Positions 11,491 through 23,152 of a stretch of 64,000 nucleotides of DNA are shown one piece after another. The DNA comes from Adiantum capillus-veneris (taxonomy: Eukaryota > Streptophyta > Polypodiopsida > Polypodiales > Pteridaceae). Numbering within the stretch: position 1 is the stretch's first letter; the number at the start of each line of letters is the position of its first letter. The position numbers and the translations under genes were made by a program. The stretch is taken from NCBI GenBank assembly GCA_014529385.2, contig CM043963.1, positions 75,273,912 through 75,337,911 on the forward strand. The letters run 5' to 3'. A model generated the notes under the pieces. The model saw only the letters and a program-made list of their open reading frames with translations. It ran no database searches and was not told where the DNA came from.

Positions 11491-11637
11491 CTGAGAGTTC
11501 ATCATAAAGCCACCATCACCACAAACAGCAACTACTTTCCTTTGAGGATAGAGCAAAGAGACAGCAATTGCAGATGGTAATCCAGCTCCCATGGTAGCCA
11601 ATGCATTATCAAGCAAGAGCGTGTTTGGTTCATATGC
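11491..11637 (-). CDS. Acetolactate synthase-like exon, ThDP-binding core
   Basis: A 147-nt, 49-codon exon, phase 0 at both ends, with acceptor ATGCAG and donor GTGCAG. It codes AYEPNTLLLDNALATMGAG and ends GDGGFMMNSQ. The GDGG is the start of the GDG-X(24-27)-N signature that binds Mg2+ and thiamine diphosphate. The sequence GDGGFMMNSQ is the form found in bacterial acetolactate synthase-like enzymes. The canonical plastid AHAS of plants has GDGSFIMNVQ-type sequence instead. The longest open frame runs past the donor into intron, so splicing and not the ORF sets the exon end. Confidence 0.88.
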
Positions 11638-12200
11638 CTGCATAGTACCAATGAAATGCAGTTAGACAGGCTGAAGCACTACCAATTTGCACTTTTGGAA
11701 ATCATGTGGTTTGCAAGCTGCAATAGTTACTTCTGGGTTTTCCTCGTTGCTCATAGGTGCACTGTGTATGAATCATGTATGTATTTCATAATGAAACAGA
11801 TGCTTCCCAGTTTGTTGTTATGCTGCTGATGTACTTACGCGTGCGGTTTGAGAAGTTTGTACATATTTTGTGGTACAATTTGACTTTTATGCTTGTATAA
11901 AAAAAAAAACCAGAACTTACTAGCATGGCCTCTGACATGGAACATGAGATGGTAGAGCAGTTGCCTCTAGAGACACATCATGCTGACACTCAAGAAACAA
12001 CTGTTGAACAGCGGTAGGCCTTTCTTGAAGAAACTTTGATTACATTGTTCGATCAAACGCAAAAGATAGGAGAAAACAAACTAAATGAAAAACACAAATG
12101 AGCCAGATGCAGGATGTGTGCTCATGGTCGAGTGTAGTCATGATGGGGAGACAAGATCTAGTAAGATGCCAGCTAAGGGGCCAAGATGGCAAATCAAAAA
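11638..12200. other. Intronic sequence with a short gag-like frame
   Basis: Mostly unrecognised intron. From 11924 the plus strand reads MASDMEHEMVEQLPLETHHA and on to about 12112 with two stops. This acidic start resembles retrotransposon gag N-termini but I cannot assign it. No further acetolactate synthase exon is present here. Confidence 0.35.
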
Positions 12201-12670
12201 TGTCACAAACTGATGATGTGGCATGTCCAAATTATGGACCTTTGCTGAAGGGCCTAGGTGTCATTAATAAGAAGCGAAGACCATGCTGAAGTGGCTGCTG
12301 TACGGACTGCCGTAAAACGCGCTGGCTGCTAACGTGGCAAAACTGTCTGCTGACTGCTTTTAGCAGCGCTAGCTTTTGGGAGACATGGCTTAAACCCTTG
12401 TGAAACTTTTATAAGTGACCCAAGGGGGATCACTTCTTAGAGCATCTGGACCCAGAGTCTGAGAGTGAGCACCCGCGGGCCGGTTGTACTTTGCTCAAAG
12501 ATTAATATAAAAAGAAATACCGAAAGGGGCGCCAATCTTTGGGGCCAATATCTCTTGCCATAGAACTACGCCGGGCCGTGTCGACTCTCTTTTGATTTGT
12601 GAAGTGTTTTGAAGTGAATCTCTGCTGTGTCGCGGTAGAATCTTGACGTGGGGTGTCCAAGTTTGTTACA
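12201..12670 (+). mobile_element. LTR of gypsy family G1 (5' LTR)
   Basis: A 470-bp LTR beginning TGTCACAAAC and ending GTTTGTTACA, imperfect inverted termini. It is followed after one base by a tRNA-iMet primer binding site. The same family LTR lies inverted at 52252-52865 (TGTCACAAAGTGATGACGTGG at its start). This fixes the left border, because no polypurine tract precedes position 12201. Confidence 0.85.
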
Positions 12671-12671
12671 G

Positions 12672-12683
12672 TGGTATCAGAGC
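12672..12683 (+). promoter_or_regulatory. Primer binding site for tRNA-iMet
   Basis: TGGTATCAGAGC, the standard complement of the 3' end of plant initiator tRNA-Met, one base after the LTR end. Confidence 0.9.
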
Positions 12684-13297
12684 ATCAGGCGTGTGCTTTT
12701 CTCAAAGCATACAGGTCCTATCAAAGAGCGGACAAGGCATTTGGACACTTTTGGAACCTGTTATTGAAGAATCTTCGGGGCGCGACCGCAGACTTACTAG
12801 AAACTCCCACCCTTCATACATCGCGCATCGGGCGCGCTCCCGTCTTCATCGCTCTATCTTACAGGGCATAAAGCCATTAAGAATCCCAGCTATTACAAAT
12901 CGGTTCTGTTGAAGAATCTGATGGAGATAACACCTCTCAATGGGAAGGCAAAAAAAAGTTGAAATCCGTCCGGTGTGCGAATTGAAGAAAAGAATGAAGA
13001 GTTGGGAATATTTTTTTGGTAAAGTTTGCCAGAGCAGAATCAAGCGTTCACTGTAGGTTAACATGGGTGTGAAAAGATTGATGAAGTACTTCAGAGATCC
13101 GAGATTTGCGAAACACCTGAAAATTACCTGATTGATGAGATTCACTCGAGATGGCATGAGGCCATTGATTTTCCTCTCAGGACGAGACAAAAGCTGAAAG
13201 GACAGACGAGTGCAGAAAAGTGGAAGCTTTACTCGCAGGAAGAGCTGGAACCGAACTGTTGACTAGAAGATGAACCAAATATTGGAAAGGTTTCCGC
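12684..13297 (+). mobile_element. Internal remnant of the G1 element
   Basis: About 610 bases between the two LTR copies. No intact protein frame was found; a short frame (12653-12871) may derive from a gag leader. With LTRs on both sides, this is a heavily deleted or small non-autonomous copy. Confidence 0.6.
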
Positions 13298-13588
13298 GAT
13301 TTTGCTTTTGGCAGTGTTAGCTTTTAAGGGACATGGCTTTTGAAGTTTAATGTTTTTGGGGCTTTGCTTTTAGAAACCCTTGAAAAACCTTTATAAGTGA
13401 CCCAAGGGGGCTCACTCCTCAGAGCATCTTGACACAGAGTCTGAGAGCGAGCACCCGCGGCCCGGTTGTACTTTGCTCAAAGATTGATATAAAAAGAAAT
13501 ACTGAAAGGGACGTCAGTCTTTGGGGCCAATATCTTTTGGCACGGAACTACGCTGGGCCGTCTCGACTCTCTTTTGATTTGTGAAGTG
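13298..13588 (+). mobile_element. Partial second LTR of the G1 element
   Basis: Similar to 12350-12600, including the shared blocks CCTTTATAAGTGACCCAAGG, GAGCACCCGCGG and CTCGACTCTCTTTTGATTTG. It lacks the LTR start and its last about 70 bases. It stops at 13588, where an inverted gypsy RNase H remnant begins. TATAAG in a conserved context near 13390 may be the promoter. Confidence 0.8.
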
Positions 13589-13589
13589 G

Positions 13590-13828
13590 CTAGCCATGAC
13601 ATGATGCTTGCTCGGACGAAGGACCACCTCGAAACCAAACTCCTGAAATAGAAGTAACCACCACCACACTCAACCTACAACTTGCGGCTTATTAAGCAGA
13701 TATCGCAGGGCATGGTGATAAGTAATAATTGTGAAGTGGACCCCTAATAAATAGTGATGAAATTTTTGTAGAGCATACACAATAGCCAAACCTTTCCTTT
13801 TTGTCGTGCTATAGTTGTGCTCTACTTT
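13590..13828 (-). pseudogene. Gypsy RNase H remnant
   Basis: The minus strand reads EHNYSTTKRKGLAIVYALQK, FHHYLLGVHF, ALRYLLNKPQVVG and, after a stop, LLLFQEFGFEVV and HHVMA. These are the RNase H blocks of plant gypsy polyproteins. Upstream (right) it is fused directly to gag sequence of family G2 at about 13828, so protease and reverse transcriptase have been deleted. Confidence 0.8.
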
Positions 13829-14277
13829 AGTCCCCTGGTCTGAAAGCTTCACAGAAGTGCTTTTGTAATGTGGCCCAAGTCGTAAAGTGGTTCTCTGCAA
13901 ATTGACTCTACCATTTATCTGCTAAGCCATCCAAGGTTGATGGGAAGAGTACTAGGTAGGGGTCTTCTCTGTTGAGACCACGACCCCTGCAGAGGGATAC
14001 AAATCTCCTAGCATGGTCATCTGCATCCTCTGTGGAGAGACCTTTGAAAGTCGGAAACTTTATGTTCACCTTAGCAAGAATGCTTGTTAGCTCCTCCATG
14101 GCTATCTGCTCCTCAGTCTGTTGCTCAAGAGGCTGTTGTAACACAGTGGGTAAGAACTACACTAAGGAAGGTGACTTGGAATTGGTTGAGGGAGTGGAGG
14201 TAGATGCATGGGAGGGGAGAGGTAGCTGGGGTGGAGGAATTCTACTCAGCACAAAAGGTTGGCGCTTTCTATGGTAG
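13829..14277 (-). pseudogene. Gag N-terminal part, family G2 copy G2a
   Basis: The minus strand codes QQIAMEELTSILAKVNIKFP-like sequence, then KGLSTEDADDHARRFVSLCR, DPYLVLFPSTLDGLADKW, a stop, and SQFAENHFTTWATL in line with the intact gag at 28109-29470. It ends in the gag-to-RNase H deletion junction. It is a remnant only. Confidence 0.82.
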
Positions 14278-14592
14278 TACTTCAGAGGGCTCAATATAGG
14301 ACTTTGTCGATCTTTGAACTGCCTCGTATATGTCATGCAGTAATCAGAAGCCCACCCAAGCTTTGACTGGTCCAGACTCCACTAGACCAGTGCGAGTGAC
14401 TAGACCACTCAGGTAGATTAGGACGAGTGACTAGACTAAGACGAGAGACTAGACCAGCTGACTAGAGTAGGACGAGAGACTATACCAGCTGGTCGAGGAC
14501 TAAGCTGGACTAGACCGAGCTGGTCGAGGGGAGGCTGGACGAAACCAAGCTGGACTGGAGCAGACGAGACTAGCAGACCAACACAGGCGACC
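14278..14592 (-). mobile_element. G2a leader with CTAGTC-type repeats
   Basis: An untranslated leader between LTR and gag. It is a run of imperfect direct repeats around GACTAGACCAG / GACGAG on the plus strand (CTGGTCTAGTC in element sense). The same repeat type occupies the leaders of G2b (29520-29720) and G2c (50040-50290). Confidence 0.7.
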
Positions 14593-15184
14593 TGTAGCTC
14601 CTCGACCTATAAGCTCAACTTGTCGTGCTCTCTACAGTGGGTGCTCCTCAGTGCAATGTGCGTGAAATCTCACTCCAACAGAATGAAAACACTGGAACAA
14701 TGAATAACAAGACAAACACAGTGACTCGATAGTAGAACTTGAACAACATGGGACTCGACTAACTCAAATGAACCAGTACAGAATCTGGATGGCAGCACAC
14801 ACAGCTCCACGCCTAGAACTCACGGGTACAATGGGGTCTCGAGGCTCAAATGTGCAGGGATGGTGCAGACGTGTAGTGCATGGACTAAAGATCGGAGAGG
14901 GAAGTCCTCGACCATACAAAGTAGAAGAAGATGATGATAATGACTCCCAACAACTACGGATATATACAGCCAAAAAGAGCCAACAACAGCTCACAAAATA
15001 TCCAATCCAGCAAAGTCTATCTCCAAGCTGTGGTGGTGGTGATCTGGCCCCGTGTCAGCTAGACTAGCACCAGTATCCCCGCCACGTGTCACTGCCCCAG
15101 GGAGAGTCCGCCGTCCGGTGTGAACTCCAGCCCAATTGTAACTAACTGTTTGTCCCGTGCCAGTGACACTGTAGCCCTGCTACA
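14593..15184 (-). mobile_element. LTR of family G2 (copy G2a)
   Basis: About 592 bp bounded by TGTAGC on the left and GCTACA on the right, a perfect 6-bp terminal inversion. It aligns with the LTR at 29850-30413 over its length, for example TGTCGTGCTCTCTACAGTGG and TGCAATGTGCGTGA. The right border directly abuts an unrelated gypsy gag (15185), which suggests G2a inserted into it. Confidence 0.83.
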
Positions 15185-16380
15185 AAAGAGTTCATAGCTA
15201 TGTTTAGCAACAACTTTGTACCTGCTGATGAGCGCACTAAAACTCTAGATGCATGGTTTTTCCTGTCAGAATAAAGTTTAACTGTGCAAGAGTATGTAGA
15301 TAAATACAAAGAGGTAGTGCTTACATTTCTTGAGCACATACCTGATCTTCTGCAAGTGCACAAGTTTGCTTTGGGGTTAAAGGAAACTATACACCATTGT
15401 TGTGAAAAGAAAAATGTAATACACTAAAAGACAATATAACATTCTTTTGTTCTCGAGCAAAGCAAGACGGGGCAGAGTGTGCCTGACCAAAGATCTTCAT
15501 GGAATAGATTTTCTTATTCTATAGGGCCTAGTCAAACTAATGAATAGTCTAATCAGACATGGGGAAAAGAGGGAAAAGAAACACACAGCATATAGGCTCT
15601 CTCTGGGATTAATCTCAAAGTGTCACCCATGGCTGTGAGAGCTTTTAATCGATCTGTTTTGACCCCACAGCAAAGGGAGAAGGCCATGAAAGAAGGCCCA
15701 TGCTATAGATGTACGGGACAACATAAATTTAAGAAATACCCAAAGAAATCCAAGATGCATGCAGCTAATTTGGTTCGTAATCCCATGAATGAGAAAAAAA
15801 AAAGGGAGAGGATTCTCAGTTTGATTCAAATTTCATCTTTGCAGTTATTGCCAAGAAGGTGCCAAATTTACTAGATGTAGTATTATCACCTGGTGCACAC
15901 AAAGGATATCAGTTTCTAAATACTACATTAATAGTGATGCACTCGAGTGCCAATGGACAACCTTTGAAAGTGTTATTTGACACTTGCTTGACACACAATT
16001 TTATCCATGCTACTCAAGGAGCTACAACTCTAGGTGCAACATTCTGAATATAAGTATATTGTGGAGTCAGCTGATGGCAAGGGAACCCAGATGTGGGCTT
16101 AACGAGTCGTTGGTTTACCTTTCAAGACTCAGTCCTATTAGGAGAAACTGGATTTTGAGACCACTTGCCTAGCACGTTTTGACGTGGCACTAGGTAAGCA
16201 GTGGCATGCTAGAAAGAGGCCAGTTTAAGTCTGATGGCAAAAGCATGCTGATTCGCAAAAGCCTGATTTTCCAAAAGCGAATCTTCTCAAGGCCATGAAG
16301 ATACTCAAGATTGAATGTAAGTGTGTTTATTTGTGGTATATTTCCAATACTTTTTGTGTACCTCCTAAGATGGAGTGACA
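15185..16380 (+). pseudogene. Gypsy gag-protease remnant, family G3
   Basis: The plus strand carries gag blocks (FNNNFVPADERTKTLDAWFF, QEYVDKYKEVVLTFLEHIPD), a damaged zinc knuckle at about 15700-15745 (CYRCTGQHKFKKY, with the last Cys replaced by Tyr), then a retropepsin: VLFDTCLTHNFIHATQ at about 15972-16018. The usual DTGATHNFI has become DTCLTHNFI, so the catalytic Gly is lost. Protease sequence continues (KYIVESADGKGTQMWA, TCLARFDVALGKQWHARKRP) to about 16380. Several stops and a frameshift are present, and no reverse transcriptase follows. Confidence 0.82.
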
Positions 16381-16542
16381 CGGAGTGGAGTTACGGTAAA
16401 TTTTTTTCTCACAATCTTTTCAAAAGATATGAGTAGAATTTTCGGATGTTTTGAAGTCTAAATGACCTTCTGGTTTGCCTCCGCACAAGAAGTAGTTTTC
16501 ATTCTTGTACCTGGTCTCCATTTCATTATACTAGTATGGCTG

Positions 16543-16564
16543 GCCGCCTTCGGCCTTCGGCGGC
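16543..16564. repeat. Small GC-rich hairpin
   Basis: GCCGCC and GGCGGC flank a TTCGGCCTTC core, giving a perfect 6-bp stem that can extend through the TTCGG units. It lies in sequence with no other recognised feature. Confidence 0.5.
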
Positions 16565-16732
16565 ATCTCTCTCTCCCCCTCTCTCCCTCTTTATTTCGTT
16601 TTGGACTTTAGCCTTCAGGTCGCAGATTGCGACGTGTAAAGGGCTCCCCCTTCCGCCATATTATGTTATAGTAGATATATTTATGAGAGAAAGATAACGT
16701 AGAGTCCGTGAGCACAAGGATTGTGTTTGAAA

Positions 16733-16830
16733 GAACTATTTTAGGGGCTTAAACAATAAAAATAAACAAACACATAGTGAGAACTATTTTAGGGGCTTCA
16801 ACAATAATAATAAACAAACACATAGTGAGA
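16733..16830. repeat. Tandem duplication, 48-bp unit
   Basis: Two copies of a unit starting GAACTATTTTAGGGGCTT and ending CACATAGTGA, beginning at 16733 and 16781, with few differences. It lies in intronic sequence about 120 bases upstream (left) of the MYKIWFAR exon. Confidence 0.85.
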
Positions 16831-16949
16831 TTTTTATTCGAGGCAAATCAAGTCAAGCAACCAAAGGAAATGAGAACTTGTGAACGAAAGCCAAAAGCTT
16901 CAAGAGATACAAGTGAAAAAAGATGAGAGTGTAGTGCACAAATAATTAC

Positions 16950-16984
16950 CTTGTAGCAACGAGCAAACCAAATCTTGTACATTC
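16950..16984 (-). CDS. Acetolactate synthase-like exon (MYKIWFARCYK)
   Basis: A 35-nt exon: acceptor TTTTTCAG, two bases GA that complete a Gly codon, eleven codons reading MYKIWFARCYK, then donor GTAATT. In the family this motif lies immediately before the segment that reads (A)YEPNTLLLDNALATMG, which is the next exon at 11491-11637. It is isolated in non-repetitive sequence between a gypsy remnant and tandem duplications. Phase in is two bases and phase out is 0, matching both neighbours. Confidence 0.8.
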
Positions 16985-19084
16985 CTGAAAAACCAATCAC
17001 AAGCAAGAATGAGCAAAGATCAATTTTCTTAGGCTCCTTACCTCTCCCTCCCTCTCCCTACATGCCAAATGCTAAACCTATATTAGGACTGTTTCTTTTG
17101 TGAAACCAAATCAAATGCTCGCTGCTATTGGCCACTTCTGTTGCCCTCCCGTTGCCTCCATCCCCCCTCCCTCGCTCTCTCCACCTTTTCTCTCCTCTCT
17201 GCTGGCCCTACCTCACTCCGTCTGGCAGGGTGGGCTCTACCTTGCGTGTGGGACCCCACATGTCATCCCCGACTATTGCGCTAGCAGTGTTCAACCTAAA
17301 CCTCACTATTGGAGTCGTCTCTAGTCTAGTGGTCTAGAAGACTTAATGGACATAGGCTAGTAGGCCGACTACATTGGTTTTAATATCCGACTAGTGCACT
17401 AGTAGTGTTCAATCTAAACCTCACTATTGGAGTAGTCTCTAGTCTAGTGGTCTAGAAGACTTAATGGACATAGGCTAGTAGGCTGACTACAGTGGTTTTA
17501 ATATTCGAAGGAAACACATGGTGATGACCTGACTAGAGTGTAGTCAAGGCTAGTGGACGTGGATCAATGGATTGACCAACTAACAATGGGTTGCCGTACA
17601 TGGGACCTTTTTGGACTACTGGGCTAAAACATTTGGCGGGAGTCCAAGGATGGTAGCTAGGCCATCCGCCTTGCCTCTAGCCAACTTGGCTCACCACTCA
17701 CCACAGTTTCCTAACTCTATCCTCCTTATGGAGATATTTGCCCTAGCTAGCTCATGGAGCCATTTTAATCTGGTTTATATAATGGTGTTATGAGTCATTG
17801 GTCTATCTATTATCAATCTAGTAAAGTTGTCCTTAGTTAGTCTCACCACTCTCATTGCACACTCCATGCATTGTTGAGCCTCTACACCTCTATTGTCGGA
17901 AAAATTACGGTCTAGCCAAGAAGATGCAAAACCTCTAGCCGTGAGTTTGTGATGAAAGTCAAACACTTCATGACAAAGAGTTTACGTTATTCACCAACCC
18001 TCTCCCTAAGATGGTTTAAAATCTCAAAGCGTTCGTGATAGAGAAATCACAAACTCTCTTTCTACGTCTCTTGGAATTTGCTTGTGATTGTGAGCAAGTT
18101 CATGATCAAAGGTCAAAAACCCACAACCAATTACCTAAAAAAGAGCGATGGAAAACACTTCAAGTTCAGCCATGAAAGCTCAACTCACGCACAAGCATAA
18201 TACTCATCAAACCCCAACCTTATTCATGGAATCTTATAGTCTTGCCTGTAATTGCACAGTTATAACATCAAACTATTGATAGGAAAATACAAGCTTCCTC
18301 CTTCAATATGCCCTCATTCTGATTTTGCAGAGATTTGAGAGCTCTTATATTGAACTTTACACACCATTTTGAAAAAGGAAATCCCTAATTTACACCCTCA
18401 CCAGCGCACATACAAGAAGGAAGAGAGGTGGGGTTGCACTACACACTTATAGAGCGACTATGAAGTGAATCCCCAAATGGAGAAAATTACCGATTTTCAG
18501 CCAACATCTGACATCAAGGAGGTAGAGAAGATGCTATATGAAAGAGAGCTCCAGATAGTCCAAGAATTTGGTACGAAAGCTACCATAGGGATGCTGTAAA
18601 CACAGTTTACAAGCAACCCCCTTGCTTGTCCACACCGCCCAAATTACTAATGTGTCAGGTTTTGTGCATTTTTTCTCAAAACTGGCTATTTTCGATGTAC
18701 ATATGTCAGGTGTTTCATGATGGCACGCTCGTCTCGCCTACAAAGCTTGATGTGGGCAAAAATTGCCAAAATAAGTAACTAGCAGGCGCGATGTGGGAGC
18801 GTGTCGTTCTCCAAGGGAGACCAAGAAGACGCCGGGTCTCTTGCTATTAGAGAATTAAGAGTGGAGCTAAAACGGAGAGAGGAGAGGGTAGATGTAGCTA
18901 TAGACTGCTAATCGCACAAGATAATAGTAATTCAATACAAATTAGACAGAGAGATATAAGGCGAAGACAACAATCGAGACCAATTGATGATCTTCACACA
19001 CCCAAGCAGTACAAAGTGGCCATAAACTCGGTATCGGGCTCTCCCTTCTCCCAAAACACCCTCTTTCCGTTTCATCCTGCTTCC

Positions 19085-19086
<2 letters not shown>
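16985..19086. other. Long non-repetitive intron stretch
   Basis: No recognised gene. It contains the 118-bp duplication at 17287-17515 and one short unassigned frame (18475-18597, MEKITDFQPTSDIKEVEK...). This is the start of the 23.5-kb intron. Confidence 0.5.
17287..17515. repeat. Tandem duplication, 118-bp unit
   Basis: Two near-identical copies starting GTGTTCAACCTAAACCTCAC (17287) and GTGTTCAATCTAAACCTCAC (17405). Each contains CTAGTCTAGTGGTCTAGAAG and ends near TGGTTTTAATAT. Confidence 0.9.

Positions 19087-19152
<66 letters not shown>
19087..19152. repeat. (GA)n tail of LINE copy A4
   Basis: A GA tract of 66 bases, (TC)n in the sense of the adjoining LINE. It directly follows the LINE's terminal ATTTC. 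Confidence 0.95.
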
Positions 19153-19155
<3 letters not shown>

Positions 19156-19303
19156 GAAATGTTATATTAACGTCTTCAAAAGGCCAGAGTGACCTATGAG
19201 ACCAAACTGATACAAAAGTGGTGAATCTGTTACAATGTCTGAAAAGTGTGAAAGTGTGAAAATAAATGCAAAAAAACTCAATACAAAGTATTAGATAAAC
19301 TTC

Positions 19304-20095
19304 TTAGGAGCATTCTGGGTGTCTAGCTAGAATGATTCTAATCCTTTGTTGTAGTCTCCACCGGTGAAGTGTGCTTCTACATCTCGGTTGTGGTCGTCTC
19401 GATTTCCTAAGCTCAATCGCCCTGTCAATGAGGGTGCCTTTAGTATGAATGTGGGTACTCCTTTGTGCTCGCTGCTGGCCTCTTGCTTCTCCTTCCATTC
19501 CTGCTTCTCTCGATCCGAAGAAATCTGTGATCTGCCTCTGAGGCTGTAGTGCTCTTTGTCTTCTCATTAGATTATCCCTGTGCCGATGTAGTTCCAGTAG
19601 GTACAGGCCTAAGCACCTTTGATCTTGGTATTGCATGACTCTATCTAGAGGTCCAAAGCCTTCTTTAAATAGGCAATGGAAACGCCCACGTATCTCATAG
19701 TATACGGTGCAATGGCATATGTAGTGTAATTCTGTCTCCGGCTCCATTCCGCATAACTTGCAGATTCTGTTCTCATGTGGGATTCCCCTAAATCTGCCAA
19801 ATTTGATTTCCAGCTGGTGTGAGGATGTACGAATCTGACCAATAGCACATCTCAAACCATGAGACAGGTGGGTATCCATGTAGCTTGGGCGAATCACAAA
19901 ACCATCTTCAGATAGCTGTAGGAAGTTTTCTTTGTAGTCGGCCATCTTCGTGCCCAATTCTTGTGTAGGGTCTACCCATGTCCTCTTAGTGTCCAACTGT
20001 ATAAGATCCTGGCGGATGATTTTATTAATCTCCGTTCGTGTGATTGCCAGTGATGGAACCTCAAGAGAGTATTGGAAGGGGGGTAATCTTTCCAT
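19304..20095 (-). pseudogene. LINE A ORF2 C-terminal part (copy A4)
   Basis: An open 263-residue stretch, the best-preserved C terminus in the window. In order: ITRTEINKIIRQDLIQLDTK, the GTKMADYKENFLQLSEDGF block, THLSHGLRCAIGQIRTSSHQ, finger CKLCGMEPETELHYICHC, VYYEIRGRFHCLF, QDQRCLGLYLLELHRHRDNL, the PIP-box-like QRQITDFF (19517-19540) and an Arg-rich end ARHPECS. It is out of frame with the catalytic part to its right. Confidence 0.85.
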
Positions 20096-20140
20096 ATTGA
20101 ACCCGTGTCTCTGAAACCACGAGGACAGTTGTGCATACCA

Positions 20141-21488
<1,348 letters not shown>

Positions 21489-21743
21489 GAAAAGAAATGA
21501 AAAGAAATGAAATGTTATATTAACGTCTTCAAAAGGCCAAAGTGACCTATGAGACCAGAAAGTTACAATGCGGTGTATATGATACAAAGTCAGATTGACA
21601 AAATAAATTAAACTAGGATAACAAAATATAAATATTGCGGAATCCTAAACTAAGCTGATAGGTGTGAAAGGTGAAAGACGTGAAATGTGTGAACTAAGCA
21701 GTACAATGTGTAGACAATACGGGAAGGAAGTATAGATCCATCT

Positions 21744-23143
21744 TCATCTGCACTCTGGACGACGAAAAAGTATGGCTTGAATCCTTTGCTGTAGCCTCCT
21801 TCGAAACTGTGTAGCTCCTCTTCTCCATCTGGGTCATCTAGATCTCCCTAGCTCCAATGCTCGGTGTATGAGAATGCCAGTAGTGCGGGCAGACCTCTCC
21901 ACTTGGCTGCTCCTCTGTCTGTTCTTCTGGGTGTACATTATCCAGTGTAAATAAATCTGTGATCTGTCTCTGGGGTTGTCTCTCTTCAGCTCTCCTCAAT
22001 AAAGTTTCTCTATGCCTGTGTAACTCAAGTAGATATAGCCCAAGGCATCTCTGATCCTCATAATTCATGACCCTAGATAGAGGCCCAAAACCTTCTCTAA
22101 ATAGACAATGAAAGCGGCCTCGTATCTCATAGTACACTGTGCAATGACATATGTAATGTACCTCTGTCTTTGGCTCTAGATGGCACAAGCGGCATATCTT
22201 GCTATCTGCTGGTGTCCCTCTGAATCTGCCAGTCTCAATCTTGAGTTGATGTGAGGACATGCGTATCTGGCCAATGGCACAACGCAAACCATGAGAAAGA
22301 TGCGTGTCCATATAGCTAGGTTGAATCACAAACCCATCTCCCGTGAGGTGAGAAGATGCTCTCTATAGAAAGCCATCTTTGTGCCCAACTCCTGTATCGG
22401 CTCTATCCATGTCCTCCTCGTGTCCAGCTCGATCAGATCCTGACGAATGAGTCTATTAATCTCTACCTGCGTCAGAGACCTCAAGGGTGCTTGTAGAGAG
22501 TATTGAAAAGGAGGTAACTTGTCCATGGTGAAACCATGTGTCTGAAACCATGATGCCATCTGTGCATACCAGCATGATGTATCCCCATTAAGAGCTAATT
22601 GTCTGGAGGACCCTAGAGCCACCCTAGCATATCTGTCTCTGGTAGTATCCCATAGACTGTGTACAAAGGAGACTGATCTGGTAAGCGCCTCAGTCTCCAT
22701 AGGGGGGGCAACTAATTCCGCTCGAATGATATCATGTGGTACGGAAGCCTTGGCTCTAATCAGCCGAGAGATCATAGATACCAAGGGCTTCTCCATATGC
22801 CTCCAACCATCCTGGCCTACAGAAGGTCCCCAAACCTGCACCCCATATAACATAGTAGAAGCAACCAAAGTATCAAAGAGCCATAATTTTGTCCTAGGTT
22901 CCTGGAACTGAACCTGCGAACACATCCTCTCCGTTCCTCCCAGAGCCGCACCAGCTTTAGTTAGGTCTCTGCTGCTCTTCTCAAAGAAAATCTCGGCCCA
23001 GTGAAGACTACCCCGAGGTAAGTGTATGCATCTGTATACTCCACAATCTCCTGACAATATTTGAAAGTAGGTACTGATCTCTTGACCCATTGCGGTGTGG
23101 TGTTAAACACCATAACCTTGGTTTTACCTAGGTTTACACACAA
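21744..23143 (-). pseudogene. LINE A ORF2 C-terminal part (copy A5)
   Basis: Overlapping frames 22961-23143, 22326-23090 and 21838-22329 carry GKTKVMVFNTTPQWVKRS, MCSQVQFQEPRTKLWLFDTL, LIRQDLIELDTRRTWIEPIQ, finger CRLCHLEPKTEVHYICHC, YYEIRGRFHCLF and the PIP-box variant QRQITDLF (21949-21972). After one further frameshift the tail ends RRPECR with a stop at 21744. At least three frameshifts are present. Confidence 0.85.
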
Positions 23144-23152
23144 TCCACTATC

